Positions 58,680-64,000 of a stretch of DNA of 64,000 nucleotides are shown here, one piece after another. Position numbers and translations under genes: made by a program. A model generated the notes under the pieces. It saw only the letters and a list, made by a program, of their open reading frames with translations. It was not told the origin of the DNA and made no database searches. How positions within the stretch are numbered: the first letter of the stretch is position 1; every line of letters starts with the position of its first letter. This DNA comes from Aquatica leii (Eukaryota > Arthropoda > Insecta > Coleoptera > Lampyridae): the NCBI GenBank assembly GCA_035610365.1, contig CM069435.1, positions 89,437,389-89,501,388 of the forward strand, read 5' to 3'.

Positions 58680-58925
58680 GAAACGGGAACGTTTTCGGTG
58701 GGGCCTTTAGGAAAACAACTGTTCTGAAGCATGAAGGTTACTGAACTGATTAAATATTTAGTTTCATATAAAGGGTGCAGTGTTTCGATCACCCTGTATA
58801 CATGTGTCGTTTTTTATCTAGGTAGGCGTGGTTCGTTATCGCGTTGTCATTTAAATAACACTTCCCGCCAAACGTCTGATGGAGGCGTAAATTATCTACA
58901 GTGTGACCCAAAAAAATACGACTAG
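58680..58925 (+). repeat. Dispersed repeat, copy 1
   Basis: Starts ACGAAACGGGAACGTTTTCG and includes 'GTTATCGCGTTGTCATTTAAAT' and 'CACTTCCCGCCAAA'. It matches 60612-60750 ('ACGTAACGGAAACGTTTTGG', 'GCGTTATCATTTGAATGGCA', 'TTTTCCGCCAAA') apart from extra sequence around 58750-58815. The nature of the repeat is unknown. Confidence 0.6.
58767..58800. repeat. 34-bp palindromic mini-insert TATAAAGGGTG...CACCCTGTATA
   Basis: TATAAAGGGTG and CACCCTGTATA are inverted copies with one mismatch around 12 bp. It lies in the part of repeat copy 1 that is missing from copy 2, so it may be a tiny palindromic insertion at a TA site. CACCCTGTATA ends are frequent in insect MITEs. Confidence 0.5.
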
Positions 58926-60611
58926 TAAAAGATTTATCGTGCATTTTATTTTTACAGCAGTAAACTCGAGATAATAGCGTCACTAAAAAATGTGTGCTAT
59001 GATAATAAAATCTGCGTTACGCAAACGAGTTGTTACTCATACTAGTCAGTGATAACAGTTTTTCCAAAAGCTGTAAATAGCGTAATAAATGTAGGATTTA
59101 TCATTAGATAAAAAATACAAAAAAAGCTATAATACACGTATAACTAAATTATCGCATAAACAGAAATTTATTGCCCATGTTTTAAACAAGATTAACCTCT
59201 TTCATAATTAGACCATGTCAACTCGACAACTTTACAGTTATAAACATTGACACAATAATGTCTGAAAATGATTCATATTTTAAAATGAAATTATCGCGCG
59301 CAGTTTGATTGTAGAAACTACAAATTTAAACTATATTTAACAGCGGGTGCTTCCACGGCTAAAATAGGCACACTAAAGATAAAACGGTCTGTATAGCGTT
59401 TAGACCGTTTCGACAAAGTTGCTTCATTATAACGTGAAAAAAGTTTAAAAAACTCGAACAAACAACCAAAATCCAACTAAGAATCAATTAGATAATTATA
59501 ATGTTCAAAACCATTGCTAAATATTTTAAACTACGATTCATGCAATTAGGAATGGAGAAAACGATAATCGATTATCAATGAAAAGTGTAAATTATCACAT
59601 ACCATCTGGTTTTTCATACCAAAAACTGATATGTGTGTATATTATGAGAAAACTTAATTGGATAAATAAGTACATATAGTCTTTTGCTTAAAAAAGAACC
59701 AAATAATAAAAATAATGAAAATACAATATGGTGCTATAACTAATACAATTATCGTTTTGTTTTAGTCATTGCAAACTGAATTTGTCATATAATATTTAAG
59801 TATGAAATAAAAACACTCGTATCAAATTTTAAATTATCTTCGAGAAATTTTATTTCACTCAAAAATTTTAATGTGTATGTTTAAAAAGTATCGCATAATG
59901 TATGGTAATGGTACAAACATGCGATAATCATTTCCTTGACAACTTGAAACAAAAAAATATTTTCAAATTATTGCTTACAAGTTTGCGTTCTTAGCACAAT
60001 TGATTTCTAATTTGCAATAAAAGCAATAAAGTTTAGTGTGTGATTGATAAACAAAACAATAGAACATATGGATTATCGTGCAAACTTAAAAAAAAATTAA
60101 CTGTAATATTGTATGTGATAATGTGGCCGGCAGTGGCGGCTTCTCCGTTAGGTCATTTGCTCAAGGACCATCCAAATCAATACTAAAACTGCATTACTAA
60201 TAATATACAATAAGAAATATGTAACGTTTTATTTCGTTTATTCCAAAAAATAGATAAATTGACTTATTTTAATATATTTTTTTATTAAATAAGAAATAGT
60301 TTTTAAAGTCAGTAAAATGGCTCTCTTGCAGCATTGACCACCGATCGCCACTGAATAATAAGTAAATTATTACAAATAAATGTGAAAAAGCATTAATGTT
60401 TTTCAAACTGAAAACTGTAATGTTTTATCTTTAACTGAAACCTATAATAATAATTTTAAAAGATTTAAGCAAGTAAATAATAAACAGAAAGTGTTGAAAT
60501 TATTACTGATAAGACTCCATAAAGTAATGCGTTCAATGTGCAATTTTTCTGTAGTTAAAAAACATGAAGATGTGAATGGAAAACAACATCAAGACTTATC
60601 AAGAACCAAAC
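58926..60611. other. AT-rich intergenic
   Basis: No gene is recognised. One hairpin, AAACGGTCT/AGACCGTTT, lies at 59382-59410 with an 11-nt loop. It is GC-richer than its surroundings but has no terminator-like T run. Confidence 0.45.
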
Positions 60612-60750
60612 GTAACGGAAACGTTTTGGGCGAGACTTTTAGAAAAATAATTATTTCGAAGCATAGAGATTATTAACTAAAAATCACTACGTGCCTCGTT
60701 ACGTGTCGCGTTATCATTTGAATGGCATTTTCCGCCAAAAGGAGTCAAAT
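60612..60750 (+). repeat. Dispersed repeat, copy 2
   Basis: Second copy of the repeat at 58680-58925, shorter because it lacks the palindromic insert and its flanks. The two are direct repeats about 1.9 kb apart. Confidence 0.6.
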
Positions 60751-61592
60751 ATATTTTAAGTTGCGTTTTATAAATTAAAAACTAACTTTTTTATTATTAA
60801 CTTACAATAACAATTGTTAACGAAACTTGTCCAATCAAACAAATTATTTCTTTTATATTTCGTGTTTTCTTTATAATTGGGCGGCTGTCTTTTGTTAATT
60901 TTAAATGTATTTTAGTTTGAATATTTTTGTAAAGGAAGGTTGCGCAAGCAAAGGACGCGCAATCCTAGCTAAGGTTACCAAATGGGGGTTTGCTATCCTA
61001 ACACATGTCATAAGACAAATTCCGATTTATGTTTTCATGTTATCCACATGTAGTATATAAGTAGTGTTAAAATATACAACTTTACAAAACTATTAATCGT
61101 GTTACAATTATTGACAAAATGCATAGAAATTTAATGATCCAGCGATTACAACTTAACATGTATGGTACTTCACAACGGATTTAATTAACTTACTAATTAA
61201 AAGGAAGAGGAATTTTTATCTGTGTAGTAAGCATCATTTCTTACCATTACCGTCACAAGCGTTACATAACGTGACCAAAAACGACGCGAAGCTAAATACT
61301 ACATAAAACAACTAAGCAGGTCAGAAATTTCCATATTCTTCTTAATTATGTTTGTTTAACACTGCCTATTTTAGTACATGCTTAGGATAATTAAACTTTA
61401 CCTATAATTACTTTATGCCAATTGATAAAATTAATACCTCATTCTTACTACATTCGAGTCTAATTTCTATTTCAGATTGATTGTCCGATAGCTTTAAATT
61501 TCAAGTGTTTTTAGTCACCCTACATTTCAATTTCTTTAAAATAAAAAATTTCAAAATGACTAAAAACAAAGAAAATCAACTCTTACTAGCAA
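60751..61592. other. AT-rich intergenic
   Basis: No gene, RNA or clear repeat was recognised. Confidence 0.4.
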
Positions 61593-62870
61593 ATGGAACG
61601 ATCAGTTATTGAAAATCCAAGTAATTTCGAACAATTTCTCTACTCGATTCCAGAGATCATTACAGATCAATCTTTGTTGACTAAACTTCAATTGAATATC
61701 GAATCTATAAAAAACATACCGGAAAAATATGAACAAGTAAAAATACAATTAGACACGGCTGAACTAAAGGCACCGGAACTAGTTGATTTGTATCGCTAAT
61801 TCATAATAACCAAACCTTAACAGATGTTGAAAGATTCATGTATCTTAAAGGTAGTTTGCGAGGTACAGCAGCACAAACGATTTCTAATATTCAACCCTTA
61901 GCAGAAAATTACAAAGTTGCATTAATGTTATTGAAAAAAAACGGTACGACAATCCAAAACTTAGCCATATAATAGGAATTTTTAATTTACGACCATTAAC
62001 TAAACGAAATGCAAACGATCTTCGAAAATTGTATGACGATCTTATAAAGCATTTGCGTGCATTAACAAATCTATCCGTTCCGGTAGACTTGTGCATCCTT
62101 TATATATTATATCATATTATCTAAATTAGACGTTACAACAAAAACAAATTTAACCGAATTTACGCCACGTCGCACTCCTACATTGGTAGAAATAAGTGAT
62201 TTTTTGAATCAAACTTGCCAAACAATTGAAATAGACACAAACGAAAAAGAAATCATTTTCAAGGTAACATTTCACTAAATAGCGCTAAAGTATTTCCTAA
62301 AATTAAGTACAACAATTTTAATATCTAATCGTCAAGAAACTCTCTTAGCCACATCAAATATTTTTTTTTGTTCATTTTGTAAATTAGATCATTATATAAT
62401 TGAATGTGTTAATTTTCTTGCTTTGTCTACTAACCAAAAGCTAACTACAGTAATAACGATTTAAAATTATGCAAAAATTCGATCTAATTCAAAGTTTTCA
62501 TGTCGCATATGCTACAAAAGGCATCATACCCTTTTACATGTGTGACAAACAGTAAATGAGTCAAAATTATTATTAATTCATGTTCCTGAAGCGCCAATTT
62601 GCTAAAATTGCATCTTTTCAAAATGGTTTTCAGACAATTTTGCGATGTCTTACTATTGACAAAATATCAGAAAATTTACCTTTACGCTACTTTGAAAGAT
62701 CAACTTTAAATTTAATATCAAATTAGCAAACGATCATTTTAATAAGCCTTAACCTATCGATTTGTTAATAGGAGCAAGCTACTTTTACAGTTTGCTATGT
62801 GTTGGACAAATATCTTTAGGTAGTTCTAAACCTATTTTACAAAAAACTATTGAGTTGGATAATTTCAGGC
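61593..62870 (+). pseudogene. BEL/Pao retrotransposon, gag to protease, decayed
   Basis: The frame 61593-61799 ('NIESIKNIPEKYEQVKIQLD') is followed in another frame by 'DVERFMYLKGSLRGTAAQTI' and 'RPLTKRNANDLRKLYDDLIK', the BEL/Pao gag-like region (K-x-x-Y-L-K-x-x-L-x-G-x-A). Next come 'CSFCKLDHYIIECVNF' and 'CRICYKRHHTLLH', two decayed zinc knuckles, and near 62750-62820 'PIDLLIGASYFYSLLCVGQISLG', the protease-end block also seen at 23900. Stops and frameshifts are frequent. It is a second, separate BEL/Pao copy in the window. Confidence 0.75.
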
Positions 62871-62879
62871 ACATCCCAC

Positions 62880-63000
62880 ACAGCACGCGAGATGCAATGG
62901 ATATACATATTTATCCATATAATATCCATTGATGTACATCCGTAGTTTAATATCCATTGTATATGCACCTTATATACATTCATGGATATCTGTGAAATAG
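62880..63000. repeat. Cluster of ATATCCAT/ATGGATAT repeats
   Basis: ATGGATAT or ATATCCAT occurs five times between 62897 and 62990 in both orientations, some forming the palindrome CAATGGATATAC...ATATCCATTG. It directly abuts the end of the BEL/Pao remnant. Its origin is unknown. Confidence 0.5.
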
Positions 63001-64000
63001 GATTATCTTAAGTGTTATAAGTGTTATGTTCGGAAACATTTTTTTTATGTATCATGTTACATAATTTTGTGAGTTGCTATTTTTTATCAAAATTATTTAG
63101 AAATAATTATATTCTCTACAATTTAACATTTGTAGTAAATATTTAACATGCAACAACAAATTTAATGAAAAATTGAAAAAGTAAAAAAAAATACTTGGCG
63201 CGGTTTAATTTAAATTTTCTTCGTTGTTCGCAAAGTTGTTCGTTTGTTTTCGCCAAGGATTGCACACGCAAACTTTTTGGCTTTTTGTTTAGCTGGTTTA
63301 GCTTGTATTTATCGTATGCAAACCATTTTGTGCTTTAAAATTTCGAAAAAATGTGTTTGTTTTTCATCATTTAGGATGGATGGGTAAACAAAATAAGTAA
63401 GTATTAAATTCAAATATAAATTATTTCTTAATAATAAATATATAACCTAAAAACTAACACGTTTTTTAGAAAATATATAATGACTTTGGAATTTGTAATT
63501 TAAGAGCCAGTTTGTGAGTTTATCTACAATTTCCCAATTCATTATTCTTATTGCTGAGTTTTATTTAATTGAAATTTTTTTTTAGATCGATTCAATCTAC
63601 TTTGTTGGATGAAAAGATACAGCAAACGAGACATGTTTTAACCAAGTAATTGGTCTGGATCAAGCAAAACAAATTTGTAAAAATATTTTAAATTTAATTT
63701 ATGGTAAGAGGCTTCAGAGTATTTTATAGTTTATAGGTTAAAACTTAAAACATTAACTTTATATGTATATTAACGTAATGTGATTTCAAGTGCATTACTG
63801 CCAAACTTGACTTTGGTGTTGTATTTTATTTCACGACTATTTACAAAGCAATTCTTTATAATTACTTCAAAAACTTCAAAATTTAGTTTAGAAATTGCTA
63901 AAAAAGTGCATAAGTTATTTGAGTAGCATTACAATGTAATTTTTATTTTACAGTATCCATAAGAAAAAATTCAAATTGTGGTGCAGCTTTACAACACGCA
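63001..64000. other. AT-rich end of window
   Basis: No gene can be supported. A frame near 63580-63720 after a T-rich tract and AG ('DSIYFVG', 'CFNQVIGLDQAKQICKNILN') looks exon-like, but it has an in-frame stop and no recognised family. Confidence 0.35.

Noticed and set aside
63580..63720. Exon-like frame after a polypyrimidine tract
   Set aside because: In-frame stop, no homology recognised and the window ends too soon to test it.
1..64000. CRISPR arrays, prokaryotic operons, ribosomal RNA
   Set aside because: No regular short repeats with spacers, no Shine-Dalgarno-led gene strings and no rRNA text; the DNA is eukaryotic.

Overview
The window looks like AT-rich nuclear DNA of an insect, most likely a beetle. 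The reasons are introns of only about 44-60 bp with clean GT-AG ends, a CYP6-type cytochrome P450, a divergent ionotropic receptor, insect-like rabphilin, ALG11 and septin genes, and dense old transposons of Ty3/gypsy, BEL/Pao, non-LTR, Penelope, hAT and mariner-like types. The beetle assignment is inference.

Layout. Positions 1-2532 hold the 5' end of a gypsy element on the minus strand (copy A). A frameshifted ionotropic receptor (2650-4262, minus) and a broken THAP-domain fragment (4915-5175) follow. From 5.2 to 14.7 kb there is decayed transposon DNA: a Penelope piece, a BEL/Pao-gypsy mosaic and the 3' half of a second gypsy copy (copy B). An intact three-exon CYP6-like P450 lies at 15022-16604 (minus). 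A third gypsy copy (copy C, 17785-22829) comes next, then BEL, hAT and LINE debris to about 25.4 kb. From 25.4 to 46.4 kb there are nested non-LTR, Penelope and DNA-transposon remains with two GC-richer unexplained patches. From 46.6 to 58.5 kb lies a compact host gene island: a PTB-domain/cysteine-rich protein (+), rabphilin (+), ALG11 (-), septin (+) and a six-exon small membrane protein (-). From 58.6 kb to the end it is AT-rich with dispersed repeats and a decayed BEL/Pao copy.

The host genes are unrelated housekeeping or signalling functions packed closely: rabphilin and ALG11 end tail to tail 20 bp apart, ALG11 and septin start head to head about 540 bp apart, and septin and the small membrane gene converge. 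I built exon models by joining open frames across GT-AG introns; all five, and the P450, give uninterrupted frames of 360, 582, 476, 945, 151 and 492 residues.

The most interesting observation is that the gypsy family here carries, between the integrase C-terminus and the 3' LTR, a domain that reads as an OARD1/TARG1-type macrodomain (ADP-ribose glycohydrolase). It is present in both copies whose 3' ends are in the window, and in copy C the lysine and aspartate matching the family's catalytic residues are visible. This suggests a retrotransposon family that captured an ADP-ribosylation eraser.
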